This document shows positions 40,421 through 53,507 of a DNA stretch of 64,000 nucleotides, piece after piece. Numbering within the stretch: position 1 is the first letter of the stretch; every line of letters begins with the position of its first letter. The notes beneath the pieces are model-generated. The model had not been told where the DNA came from. It saw only the letters and a list, made by a program, of their open reading frames with translations, and made no database searches. The stretch is taken from positions 78,995,538 through 79,059,537 of the forward strand of contig NC_044004.1 of NCBI RefSeq assembly GCF_900496995.4, in the 5' to 3' direction. This stretch comes from Aquila chrysaetos chrysaetos. Taxonomy: Eukaryota; Chordata; Aves; Accipitriformes; Accipitridae. The position numbers and the translations under genes were made by a program.

Positions 40421-43400
40421 TGTGTAAGAGTTGTGAAGGCACTGGGGATTAATTAAACAGCGTAAGAAAGATATACTGAACATATGGACACAACAGAACT
40501 ACAGAACTTGCTAACATTTACCAGACAAATCATTCACACAGGGAAAGGAGACCCCCTTCATGGAGCACGCTGCCTCATAGCATGTGTGAAAAAGAGCCTT
40601 GTTACAGTGCCTTCCTCAAGCATACCCAACAGCGACGGAACAGCAACGGTCTCCCTTTGAAGACAAATACATACACTCAGATTAACTGAACAACTGAACT
40701 AGAATGAGCAGAAATTATGTAGCAGCCACCAACCGAATGATATAACTAGGCTTCCAAATATGGATCACAAGAGAAGGGCTACACTGTACAGCAGACAGCA
40801 GTGAAGAGATCATTGAACCAAGCTAACACGTGCATCAACAAAGGGTCATGCAGTACTATTACCTCTGAACCCCAGCTGCAACTCGATCCAGAACAGATCC
40901 CCAAGTCTATTTTAGGACAGGTATCTGCTTTTGTTTGTAAACCAGCTATTGGCATGCAAGGAAGAGGCCATGCATACTGTGGGCAGCTAGGATGGAGCTA
41001 GGAATAAGACTCCAGTAACACTGGCAGGAAGTAGGACTCTGTGGAAGGAGGTTAGTGCTGAGCTGGGACCACCCAGCACTACAGATACCTTGCACTCGAC
41101 GGACTGCTTTACTTATCCCACTTCGGCAGAGGCTTAGCACCACACTATGATACTAATAGGCTCTGCAAGGGCAGCACAGATCCCAAACTAATTTTGACAC
41201 TGAACAATAAGCTGAATCAAAGGTTTCCCCGCTTCCCCCACCCGCTTCAATAAAAACAGCTATTTTGGCCCAAAATGTCCATGGATGAGAGTTTTCATGG
41301 GTAACTTTTTATCTTTCTTAATAAAAAGACAGACATCAACCACTAGAATTTATTTTATTCTAGGTTTTCTCCACCTTCCTCCCATTAAAACAATTATTTA
41401 AAATGCTTCAATGAGCTTCAATTTAGTGTCATGTTTTTTTCTTTTTAAAAGTGCCTTATAAAGGTAAAATAATAAAAATAAAATTTAAAAAAATAATAAT
41501 GAAAAACTACCAGTTTACACTTACATACTTTTTTCTAAACTGCAGCAGAAACCAGTCTGGAAGCTGTGTGAAATTCTGGACAGAAGGTATGCCATTATAA
41601 GATGTTAATATTTTTGTCCTTGTGCTAATACAGTCACTTGTCCAGGATTAGCAGAAAGCAAATTATTCTGTATTTCTTAAGTGCCACATAAAAATCCCCA
41701 TCCCTGGATCTTGTGTAGCCTTGTGTGTTGCACTCCCACAATCCACCTCTGAAGCCTCTCCCTCCCCTGACAAAATGTCCACTTCATCAGTCCCAGCAAC
41801 TGAAAAAACCAGTAGCTCTGAAAAGGTCCTTACTCAGACAAATGCCTTCTAACCTGGACAACACAAACAGCTGGGCAGTGTTCACAACCATTTACCTTTC
41901 CTGCTCTTAAACATGATTCCTATCTGGAATGCACTATGCTGGAATGCTCTTGAATCCTATTCAATCATTAGTGGGGAAACTACCCCTCTGTTTTCAATTC
42001 ACTGCCTGCCTACATACTTATTGTTCCTATTCACAGTGCAGGATGGCAAAGGATTAAATTAAAAAAAAAAAAAATTAAAAAATTGTCAAAATGCTTGCTT
42101 ACAGCCTGAATAAAACAAACACTACATTTTGATGAAAAATGAAAATCCATGAAGTTCCAATGCCATTAATCTTAAAACTCTCATTTTTTTCACTGACATT
42201 TTCACATAATCGTATTTTCTGGCAATACCATATTTAGCCAGAAAATTTTCAGCTAAACCTAGGTCTTAATCTGTCTCAGAAGCACTGACTTCGTACTCCA
42301 AAACTTTCCTACATTTTCTATGGATTTCATTTATGTGTTTGCAATATACTTCATAATCCACATAGGTTTATATGGTCACGGTAAATTTTGATGTGCTGAG
42401 CAGAAAAATTATCTATCTTGCAATCTATCCAGTAAAAACTTTTTGAAAGATACACATCTCAAAAAGTGTGCTTTAGTTTAACTTCATGTAGACAAGAAGT
42501 TAAGAACAACGTAAAGTAGAACTTCCTACAGAACAAAAATATTGGTTTTATTCTGGTTAGCATGTCTGGATAATTCCAGACATTTGTACAGACTTTTGTA
42601 TTAGAAGTTAATAATCTTCTGATTCTCCCCACTCCCTCCTTGATGAAGTACCTCCTGATACACAACATTTCCTGTAACTTTTCACAGGACATAAAAGAAC
42701 AAACTCAGACTATTGATTATGTCTGTGCATTATAATATTGTACCTTCCTTTGACTGCACTCTTGAGCCAGAATCATACACTTCAGTTGTGTGACACCAAA
42801 CACTCGCTGTGGGGTTCTAGAAATACCAGCCTCATAGCATTTACTAGACAGTGCTGCCCTCCTTCACACACTTATGGAATGACTGGGTTTTTTGTAACTG
42901 TCAGTTATAACTATTTCTATCAAATGCAGACCAAAAATACTGCTAATCATGACTTAACTTTCAACTTTAGTCCTCAGTTAGCAATGGCAAGATCAACTGG
43001 TGCTTTCATGACAGCGGCACACAATGCCACCTGTCATATTCCAATGTGCAAATAAATGCTCAGTGGATATGAATTTTTGTAATTTTAGGGAAACACGTAA
43101 GAATATTTTCCATGAAACTGTCACTTCAGAAGTGCTAATTTCACGTAAACATGGATTAAAGAAATTAAATTTAGCAACCTGGAATTTATTGAATATACAG
43201 CAACCAAATGAAAGCTGTGGCCTGCTTGTATAGGGGACGAATCAAGAGTCGAAGACATTCAGTATGGGACATCACTCAGAATGGCACATGAAACAATGTT
43301 TTTTCATAAAACAGTGTTTGCACTGCACCAAAATATTTTTAAAAGTGAATTTAAAAACCAAACAGTAACTCATGAAAAATTAAACAATTAGACTCTTATC

Positions 43401-44786
43401 CTTGTGCATTTAGGTAATTTCATTAACATTCACTATGGCAAGAGATGTTTCAATCTCAACACTTACTCCATAAGACTCTGCTCTACGTTAATAAAAACTA
43501 AGCTTGAGGCTTTTCCTATCTGAATGCCTCTATTCCTGTTTCCCCTTTCAGCATTAATAGCCAAACAGATTTACCAATGAGCTCATCTCCTCTAGGATAA
43601 AATACAGGGTATAGGAAAAAACTCTTCTCAGCAGGAAATACCTAATGCAGCTTTTGTAGCATTCACTGTAAACAAGCAGGCTGATGTGCTAGGCTTGTTT
43701 ACTGAGAAAAAGCTGCTGTTTCAATCATTTGTAAACAGAAACTACATGAGCACCAGAATAATTTATTGAAAAATAAATACATTTAGTAAAGCATCCAGTT
43801 TGGATAACTTATTAAAAAGTAAGAGAAGTATCATGTTACAAATATCCTCTAATCTTGCTGCTTCTTGTGTTACTGAGAGACATCTGGCTTCATAGGTATT
43901 GTGCCAAAGCCTGTTCCCATTTACATGAATGTAAACGTGGTGTAACTATACCGGTTTCATTGTTTAACTGAGCTTGCCTTGCTGAACATTCCCATAGGGG
44001 AGAAATGAGATATTAAGCATCATTCCTGAAGGTGTTCTGACGTGGGTTTTGTCATGTCATGACCAGGGCTGAAGGCTCTCACTCCTTAATAATAACATGC
44101 GAAGTTACATCAGCTGTGTTAACTTACCCAAGCATTCAGGAGAAAGGAGAGACTTAGAGACAGAAGATGGTCAAGCCCGATAACCCACTATCAGACACCC
44201 AGTCACATATTCCATTATACAACCAGTTAGGATTCTTGCCACTACTAAGAAACCAGAAAGGTGAGTTCTGTTTGGTGTTTAGTTTTCTTGGACAGAAGCA
44301 ACCAAAGATATCTTCACTTTACAAAGATGCCAAACTTTGCTGCTGACCTTCGCATCACCAGGTGCTGAAAGCATCAGAACCACTGTGCTGTCACGGACAC
44401 AGAAGAGGTCACTGAGCCTGTCTCTGAAGGAAAAAGTAAAACAGATTCATCTGGCAGGCTTAACTCTTCTGTGGATCCCTGAGGTTTCCCTTGTTCTGCC
44501 AGATTTCATTAGAAAATGAAGAGACTCCAAGTCTTTCTATGGTGTGTAGGAGATGGCTGGGAACTCTTTAATACTGCCAAGAGACATAGGAGATTGCTTA
44601 GTCCCAGAGCCTTTGTGCCCAAAGCCCGTAAGATGCGTATGGTGCACAATGCCCAAAGAAAGAAACTGCAATGCTCATAGAGAAGAGGAGACACAAAATT
44701 TAAAAGATCCAATTGATCTACTAGGATTTTGAGGCTTCCTCCTTAGAGAAAAAACTGTTCAGTTAAAAGCTCTTTATCCAGAGCTT

Positions 44787-45505
44787 TACTGTAACATTTT
44801 CATTAATGGTCTGGATGATGGGGCAAGGTATACCCTCAACAAGTTTGCCAATGATACAAAACTGGGAGGAGCGGCTGATGCACCAGAGGGCCATGCTGCC
44901 ATCAAGGGACCTCGACAGGCTGAAGAAACGGGCTAACAGGAACCTCATGAAGTTCAGCAAGGGGATGTGCAAAGTCCTGCACTTATGGAAGAATAAAATA
45001 ACCCCCACACACCAGGGCATGCTGGGGGCCAACTAGCTAGAAAGCAGCTTTGCAGAAAAGGATCTGGACACCAGGTTGAACATGAGGCAGCAATGTGCCT
45101 TTGCCATGAAGAAGGCTAACAGTATCCTGGGCTGCACTAGGAGGAATGTTGCAGCAAGTTGAGGGAGATGATCCTTCACCTCTACTCGGCACTGGTGAGG
45201 CCACACCTAGTGTACTGTGTCCAGTTCTGAGCTCCCCAGTACAAGAGAGATACGGAGCTACTAGAGAGAGTCCAGCAAAAGGCCACTAAGATGATTAATG
45301 GACTGGAGTACCTCTCCTATGAGGAAAGGCTGAGAGAGCTGGGACTGTTTAGCCTGGAGAAGATCTCCTTCCTTGGAGATATTCAAAAGCCACGTGGACA
45401 TGGTCCTGGGAAATCTGCTGTAGGTGACCCTGCTTGAGTGAGGGGGTTGGATAAGATGACCTCCTGAGGTCCCTTCAAACTTCAACCATTCTGTGGTTCT
45501 CTACC
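44787..45505 (+). mobile_element. CR1 LINE, sense, ORF2 C-terminus plus 3' UTR with internal deletion
   Basis: The start matches CR1 ORF2 ('attaatggtctggatgatgg', then 'aagtttgccaatgatacaaa'), followed by the 'ttcagcaaggggatgtgcaa' block. The 3' UTR ends with 'ggtcccttcaaacttcaacc' and 'attctgtggttct'. Near 45360 'tagcctggagaag' is joined directly to 'atctccttccttggagatat', skipping what in full-length CR1 is a few hundred bases. ORF2 is broken by frameshifts. The copy is dead and probably belongs to a different CR1 subfamily from the 3783 copy, judging by the 'gacatggtcctggg' 3' end. Confidence 0.92.
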
Positions 45506-45636
45506 TCCTTCAAAGTGCTAGAAATAACACGTGTTATGAATAAGTACATGTTGAATTACACATGTAACCTTTTCACTTCTATTACTTGAAAAAAGTATCA
45601 CAGAAAAAGGAAAACCAAATCCACTAGAGCAAGTAC

Positions 45637-45676
45637 ATATATTTATATATATATAAATATATATTTATATATAAAA
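45637..45676. repeat. AT-rich palindromic simple repeat
   Basis: A 40-base run of only A and T built of ATATTTATAT and its complement ATATAAATAT. It is largely self-complementary and is located about 130 bases past the CR1 copy ending at 45505. Confidence 0.9.
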
Positions 45677-47542
45677 CCATGTCCAAGATAGAATAATACA
45701 AAAGCATGTAACACAATAAATTCAAATGAGGAATATTTGAAATTTGACTTACTTGTGACTATTTCACTGCCACACACCATGTAAATTTACACCTTTCCTG
45801 GTTCCTTACATTATTCAGAACTTTGCTTTTCATTTTCCTCAGATATAGACAGATTCAGATGATTTATAAAATCTGCCAGCAAGCTGTTGCCAATTTTAGT
45901 ATATAAGTGATTTAGACCTGGTTTTAGTTTAATTGACATTTTGCTTATTTAAAACACAAAAATTGGCCACCGAGGAAAAAACACTCACTTTTAACAGGAT
46001 CATGGAAATATTAGCAACAGCAGTCCATAAATCACTAAAAATGATTTTTAGATTCCCAGAGAATGAACAGTCAGTGTGTCAAATAGAATGGAGGTTTGAT
46101 GGGGAAGGAACATGTTTTTCTGGGAACAATAATTTTGCTTCACAAAAACAAGTCCGGTTATGAAGGGCAGTCCTATTCCAAAATAAGCATGGTTTCTACT
46201 GTTCCACTTAATCATACAGTAAACCAAATATAAGAAAATTCATTCTCAAGCATATAAATAAGTAACAGCACCTTTACCAAATACACGAAAAGACTGGTCC
46301 ATAAAATCTCACCTTAACGCTGTAAGATACTGATAATTTCACACTACAAATCTCAAGAGGAAATAAGGGAGACATGCAGTTCTAATGCCACACTCCCAGA
46401 CCATATCCTTCTCCTGCACTCAAAGACAATGAGAATAAGGCTGCAACCAGAAAAACAAAGGGGAAAAAATGGTCATGACAGGGCTGAGTAGGGACTGATA
46501 CTGCCTGGTTTAAGGAACTCCAAGTTATTTATTTAACACAATAGAAATACTCTGTATAAAGAAAAGCTGAGGTAGCACTAGATAGGTCAGTACTTTGTTT
46601 CAGACGAATGCATGCTAGCTTTTATCCAAACCTGGCTATAGTAACTTGTGGTCATTATTCATTAATACATGGGTCAGGTGCTCCTTGTGAATTAGAACTG
46701 AATCAATTTTTTCAAAATGCTTTTAAAATCACATCACTAATTGAATTGTGAAGGAGAAAAGTGTGTCACTGCCTTCTCAGAAGGTCTGCAAAGGCAAGCA
46801 TTGTCAGCTGCACACAAACACAAGTTATTCCCTTGTCGCAACAGCTCAGACATGAGCTGCTCTGTATATAGTGAAGTAGGTACAGTTGATTCTTATGAGC
46901 TTTTAACATACTGAAAGTTGGCTAAATCTTGCTTAATGACAATTTATCATCTCAAGAAATGGGGCCCCTTTTTAGTATCTAAATTTTTTGCCTAAATCTT
47001 CAGGAAGTCTCAAAATACCGTGCAGCCGGTAGTTTCTTATTTGTGATTTCTCCATGCAAATTTAAAGCCAATCATTTTCCAGTTCTGGTTGTGCTTAGCA
47101 GCTGTAAAATTCAGTTTATACTAACTAAACCTACAAGAACAACTCTCTCACGCAGAGGTGGCTGATGAGCAGTGCCCAGACAAACATCGCAGAATCCTTC
47201 ACAAACCTATGCTATTTATGGTACCATGACTACTGCAACCCCATCTTGAAGTAGGTGAAATTGAAGAATGGGGTCAGGGGTAAAAAAGAGGTAACATGAC
47301 ACAGCAAGTCATGAGTAAATGAGAATCTCAGAGTAAACCCTGTGCTTCCTGAGCTCTAGTTTCTTGCTTACTCCTAAGAATGTGCCCATATGGAGGTCAT
47401 CTCTGTCAAACTATTTTTGTTACTGCATGTTTTAAGGTGTTACACAAGGCTTTTGTTTACAATGCTTACCCACCATTAGATCATGTCCTTCAGCTCTACA
47501 GCATCCTGTTTAATGTTGGAGAATATCTATGTAATGTGTCTG

Positions 47543-47570
47543 CTACTGCTTCTTTCCTACTGCTTCTTTC
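47543..47570. repeat. Perfect 14-bp tandem duplication
   Basis: CTACTGCTTCTTTC occurs twice head to tail without mismatch, followed by CTCC. This is probably a recent slippage duplication in a pyrimidine-rich stretch. Confidence 0.9.
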
Positions 47571-48760
47571 CTCCAGGTTTTTGTTTAAGTCTAGGTCCAG
47601 TTTTGTTATTATCAGCACTTTTTCATATTTTTCATGAAATATCAGCACAGCTGTCACTGGAGACAGAGTAATCAAGTGCATATCCTCTACTGTCTGAAGA
47701 GAATTTCAGTAGATTCTTTTTCCCTCTTTATGAATAACAGTACCATTTGCTTGCTAAATATAATGCAAAATCGGCAACGGTAATGTGTAAAAACCTGCGG
47801 GTCAGCACAGATTATTACGACTTCTAAATTCATGTGCAGCCTGGTTGGCCAAAATGTGCCCAAGGACAGAGCAAGGTTAAGGCTGCTATGGAGATGAAAT
47901 CTAAACATCATCAGTGTAATGCAAAACGCATGTGTGGCAGTAACTGGAGACAGCCATTCACAGTGAGATAAAGCTTTTGGCAGAGTTCAGCAATCTGGTC
48001 ATGCTGTTGAGTGGAAAGAGCTACATGCAACTCTGGGCATGTTGAAGAGAACACAAAAAGATGCAGGGCATTTTACCTAGCAAATTAGCATAGGCAGCAA
48101 GCAGATAAGGTGAATCATCCTGCAGCATTTTAGGAGATTACTTCCGTAATAACAACAGGAGACGTGTACCCCTAAAGTTTACTATGATCAGTACAGCAGC
48201 ATGTCTTTATTGTTGTTTCCCACCATACTGTTTTGTGTTTTTTTAACATTGTTTACAATGAAAATGTCATATAAACAAATGTGTCAGTCATGAAAAAGAA
48301 ATATTAAAAGAGATTTTCTGTTGTGAGTTTAATTCAGAACAGGAGACCTCAGTAAGTTTAGATTTTACTGGTACTGAAAAGCTTATGCAAAGTTGAACTA
48401 TGGAAAATAAAGTATGTGAAACACAAAATACCCTGGCAGCTGGACTGTGGTTCTGGACTCTCTTTGCCAGGTCTGACCATTAAAACTCAATCTCTTCCTT
48501 TTCCCTTCTGTCTTCAAATGGATTTTCAATTCCCTTTTGTTCTGTGGCACAGTTTCAACAGATGGGATAAAGAATGTTGCCCAGACAAACTAGCCTAAAG
48601 CTTGCTGACAAGAACACTTCTCTGGGCATGGGAGATGAGGTTATGGATATCATCTGGAGGCAAAAATTACTGAACCTCAATCTTCTCAATGCTAGATGAC
48701 TGTTCTCATATCATAATATTAAATAAGTGAGTGTGGGCATCATCACTGACACATCTCTAC

Positions 48761-48779
48761 AAAAAAAAAAAAAAAAAAA
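48761..48779. repeat. Poly(A) run
   Basis: Nineteen consecutive A. The sequence before it is not a recognisable retropseudogene. Confidence 0.9.
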
Positions 48780-49139
48780 GTAGAACCTCTCTGTTCTTTA
48801 AAATAAAAGTATGGCAGTGAGCAAGGCATCTCCAGGGTAGAAACTGCAGAAATGCAATGTACCTAAGCTTGCAGGACTTGTAAATCCCTTGTTGGAAATT
48901 TAGATCTAAACTTATTAGCCCAAGTTCATACAACATCCCTGGCAAGCAAGGGTGGAAATGAAGCTGAGTGCTGACTCCCAACTGCAGTAGCCACAAGGGA
49001 GTGTCACCTTGCAAAACATTGTACCATCGGTCACGCTGCACAGTCCCTGCAGAGAGCTTGTAACAAAAAAAGAAACCCTGGGCCAATAGGTAGCTTAAGC
49101 AAAGAGCACAGCAATGCCGTGATGCCACCCCCTGATGTA

Positions 49140-49164
49140 ACTGGGTAATCAGTTATTACCCAGT
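49140..49164. repeat. Perfect 10-bp inverted repeat with 5-base spacer
   Basis: ACTGGGTAAT at 49140-49149 is followed by CAGTT and then its exact reverse complement ATTACCCAGT at 49155-49164. It is not followed by a T-run and not linked to any gene. It could be a protein-binding palindrome or chance. Confidence 0.8.
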
Positions 49165-50019
49165 GATTTCTTCTCATCAAGCAGAAGGCCTGCATCACCT
49201 CTCTCTCCTGTTTTAACAGATTATATTGCATTTCTGAAAAAACTGCAGTAACACTGCATTTAATAAAAATATTTATTTATATATTATTTTTTTTTTCCTC
49301 TCTCTGGCAAACGTTAGATCATTGCTTAAGTTGCTACTTCATTACATGTAAGTCCACATCCATGGACTTCTTCATTAACATCTTTAAAGGCTTAAAGAAA
49401 CTTATCAGATCAAAGATGTCTCAAATCTTTCAGCTAACGCAAACAAAGTGCAACTTTGCTTTACCTCAATGAACTCTCCTCGGTAGCAAGAGTGACCTGA
49501 ACCTTAGAGTAAGTACCTACTCTTGGCCTACCTGCTGACTAACTGTCAGATTACAACCAAAGAATAGCTCACCTTGAGCAATAATGCCATGTTTTCACTC
49601 AAATCAGATTTCAAGGAAGGGAGACTGTAAGGAACAATTAGCATCAAACTTCTACTCACATTACCAAGCCATCTGGTTTCCATTTTTACACTCCTAGCAA
49701 AGTCAGGTCGCAAGGTTTGGATGAGGCCATCCATTGTGCAGAGACGCAGATAACTAGCGTGAACTTTCAAATATTGTTCCACTATTCTCTAGTTTTTCTC
49801 CTAAAAATTTTGCCAGTGCTGACTAACACAACAAGCAGTGACTAGCATGTCCTTCTGGGCTCATTAATGACTTAGAAAATAAAGTGATTTTATTCAAATT
49901 GTACTGGCAAATCTTTTCTTCACTTGTTTTGCTAGCTACTTTGCAATGGTCCTGCTGTCTGCCCTAAGTGGATTTTTTAAGGGCAAACAGAATCCAAAAT
50001 AGTATTCCCTCGTTTCTTA

Positions 50020-50125
50020 AGTGGCTGCCAGACTGAAAATTAATCAATGACTAAAATCTAAGAAACACTTAAGTACTTATTTATTACTTAATGAGTGTCA
50101 TCATTAAAAAATAATTAAGAAGTAG
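50020..50125. promoter_or_regulatory. Candidate conserved AT-rich non-coding element
   Basis: A cluster of TAAT-type sites: AATTAATCAATGA, TTATTACTTAATGAGTG and ATCATTAAAAAATAATTAAG within about 100 bases. It has no coding content. Low-confidence inference. Confidence 0.22.
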
Positions 50126-51958
50126 GACATTTCACCTTCCGTGTGATCTATGTGATGAATTGAGAGACAGGAGCTTCTTTACACTTAAAATGGAATTGTA
50201 TAAGCTTTGTTTTGTACCTGATACTTCCCATACCTATCTCAATGCTGTTCTTGTGCAAAGACATCTTTTTTAGTTGCTTTTAAGCTATCAATGTTAGTAA
50301 ACAAATATTGCCCTTATTTTCAGATAAAGGTATTTTTAACAATCCACATCACTCCTAGACTACTTATGTTTCTTCTGCTATTAACCAGCAGAGCAGACGA
50401 GTTCTGATGAAGACATCACAGAAAGTTTAGAAGTGAGGCATTTGTCTCCATGCTATAGGATTAGAATTCCCAAGGCAGCAATGTGCAGTGAGAGGTGCAG
50501 GTAGTGAGGTGGAGAGGAATGGCTCCAGATATAGTCCCAGCACACGTGGCCTGGGTGCCTTATAAAATATTTTACCTCATCTCACTACGATGACACACCG
50601 ATGACCATTTGTTCTTTCATTTTTTTTAAAGAAAGGTATGCATAAATTTCTCAAAACATGTGAAAAAGGATGTTTTTCTTGAAATAAATTATGGTCTTTA
50701 AAGAATTCCTCCTTCTATACAGGAATAGATGTCTTATTTAGAAAGTCATCCTTCACCATTTTCTTAAGCTGTCCAGTACTTAGGAGAAAGAATTTGAATA
50801 TTTTGAATGCCTATTTTCAGTAATGATTATCATTTTGACAACGGGGCACCTAACTTGCCTGGGGATCTAACTGTAGAAATAAATTATGCATAAGCACTCT
50901 AATTTTCAAGAGGAAATTAAGAAATTATTCATATTTTTGCTTCAAATATTTCTAATGCTAATAATATGCTTTTCACAATATATTTACCTTTTCACTCATC
51001 ATAATTCTTAGGCATTATGTAAGCTGTATTGTATTCCTTGCAACACAATTAATTGAACAAGTCCATCATGGTTATACATCAGAAGTGACACGATTAGAAA
51101 GCGATCACAAAAATTGTCATCTAACATGTTGTAATCATACAACAGGATCCTACCAAAAGTCCTTACGGTACTATCAAGGTACATTTACTATGCTACCAAT
51201 TTTCTAGACCCTTTTGCTCCTCAGTATCCAATGACCAACTGACAGTCTAAACCTCCGCTGATGAATCTGTTCTAGTGTTCTTTAGAAGACCTGATTTAGC
51301 CTAAAGCTAAACTGTGGTATACCAGCTTAGTAAGTCTAAACTACCTGAGAACTCCTTAGTTTCCATTAATTTATTAATATGAAAACTTCAGATGCGACAG
51401 AAGCTAACACGAACTGGATTAACATTCATCTTTCAAATTACCAGCCTTCAGGTTGGGGATTAAGTAGTAAAGGGGATTAAGTCATAAAGAGATGGATTCA
51501 GTGGATTTCATATTACCTGTTACCACTGTAACATGACATTATCAAGCCCTACAAAGTTTTCAAGGCACGGAAAGCTCATTCAAGTTCTGCTCTTTCTGAT
51601 TCTGAAACAGGATTGTTGTCTTCACTTGAAACCTTTAAAAACCTGTTCATCAGTTAAATTGTCTTTAGTGCAACAGCAACCAAAGGTAAACATCAAAACT
51701 TGGCATCAAATAAAGTATTTCCTTCATTCTGGAACAATGTTTTTAAAACTAGCAAAAGAAATGCACCTAGAACTTGCCTAAACTGAAGTACGTAACAGTA
51801 AAAGGAACTCGCTGTAATTCAAGACTAAACTGAAAGGGTGCAGATAATACATGTGCCTGGTGCCACCTCCCGGTAGTTTAGAGGTAAAACCATCACAAAT
51901 TTACTAAATTTTTTCCTACCTATCCTTTAGAAAAATGTCAGGTCTTCGGGGGTAGGGG

Positions 51959-51992
51959 AAAAAAAAAAAATAACAGAGAGAGAAAGAGAGAA
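51959..51992. repeat. Poly(A) followed by GA-rich simple repeat
   Basis: Twelve A, then a short linker and GAGAGAGAAAGAGAG. It forms an all-purine tract apart from the linker. Confidence 0.85.
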
Positions 51993-53464
51993 CTGAATGT
52001 TGTTCTACAGAAGTAGCTTTCAAAACCCTCAAAATCCATAAAAAGTTATTTCACTGTACAAGGCAGCCAGTATCTGGGTGTAGCTACTTTCACTCTAGAT
52101 GGTGTTCTTACACTGGCTTAAATAAGGAAACATCAAAACTCTTTCATTTTATAGAAGAAATAAGTAGTCACCTGAGTAAGTCTAATTTCAAAATGCATTC
52201 AGTACCACTGATAACATTTAAAATGAAAATTAATTAAAAAAAATTCTGCACAGTGTTCAAAGCCAAAATAAGGAAGTCCCTTTGAGAAGTCTGCTCATCA
52301 TATTACAAGTTATAGTGCAGCTTATTAGCCCATACTGACTCATTTTAAAATCAATTTAATGACTACTGAAAATTCAAGACAATCTTTCCCAGTTGCACCA
52401 CTCTTTCACTGCTGTTTGTGAAACAATACATTATTGCTATTTGTAATAATATTCCATGTTTTATGTTTTAAAAAATAGCATTAGCCAACTTGAAAAGAAA
52501 TGTTAGTTATTTTGACAGCTGACACCAGGTACCTGTACTTACCCTGCAAACTTTAATGCTACAAAGACTGTTGAAAACAAACTTGACCAACAACAAAAAC
52601 AAAAAAGAAAACAAAATGAGCTTGGTAATAAAATGCCTGTCAAAAGGTGCAGTATTTTACATTAATTCTAGAGTTAATTCCAGATAATAATAAATCACCA
52701 AAGGAATCCTGGATGAGAGCTGTGAGGACACAATGGAAGGCAGTAAAGAAGCTCACACACAGCAAAGTGATTTAAAGATTTAGAAGATTTAAAAATAACT
52801 CTTACATAAAGGAACAGTGACGGTACTTGGCTGTGCTGGTCACCTACCCTACGTCCAGGAAAAGCTTTTCCTGGGAACCACCCAAATGTCACACCCTCCT
52901 ATAGGACAGAAACTAAACAGCTGATAGAGAAAAAATAAGTTTCACCAAAAATCATGGCAGCTCAGCCAACTGATAATTGCCTTACCTAGCATGAGACCTA
53001 AAAATACCATAAGCTGGGCTAAGGAAGTGGGGGAGCAAAATGTCTAACCTGCAGAAAAAGAATGAGTTCAACACCTGCCATGAATTTTGAGTGCTGGCAA
53101 CTACAGGGCTGGACAGCATTCTAAAACCCTAAAGAGAATCAAAGTGATACACAGAAAATAGGAGGGAAGAAGGCAAAAGGGCTAGCTATTTCTATAGGCT
53201 CACAGTACAGAAGAGTACAGAATCTCTTCCTAAAGTGTGGGAAGAAATGACTCGAAAGAGCTTGAGATCTACCAGAAAAGGCAAAGCACTAAGGCTCTGT
53301 TGGCCAGGGTAAGAATTCCTTTCTCTGCACAGGAAAAACTGGTTTTACTGAGGCTTAATATGACAATTTGTTAATGTGATATGAGGGCTTTTGTACCAGA
53401 CAGAACTTTCATTTTATAGACTATTTTGCTATGATGGAAGGAGAGACCTGTCCACATCATCCCG

Positions 53465-53469
<5 letters not shown>

Positions 53470-53496
<27 letters not shown>

Positions 53497-53507
53497 CCAA
53501 AAAAAAA
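53470..53507. repeat. Long poly(A) run (A27, CC, A9-like)
   Basis: Twenty-seven A, then CC, then a further run of A's, the longest homopolymer in the window. The preceding 100 bases show no recognisable processed transcript. Confidence 0.9.

Larger units (their letters stand above)
28713..44786. other. Gene desert, third part: no gene seen
   Basis: About 16 kb between two CR1 copies. It includes a possible degraded CR1/L3 fragment (28860-29720), a 12-bp direct repeat (31043), enhancer-like blocks (33700-34420 and 40200-40420) and short A-runs (for example 42061-42074). No coding exon was recognised. Confidence 0.7.

Noticed and set aside
48757..49128. 123-residue minus-strand frame
   Set aside because: No recognisable family; its C-terminus is a phenylalanine run encoded by the homopolymer, and no splice or promoter context was seen.
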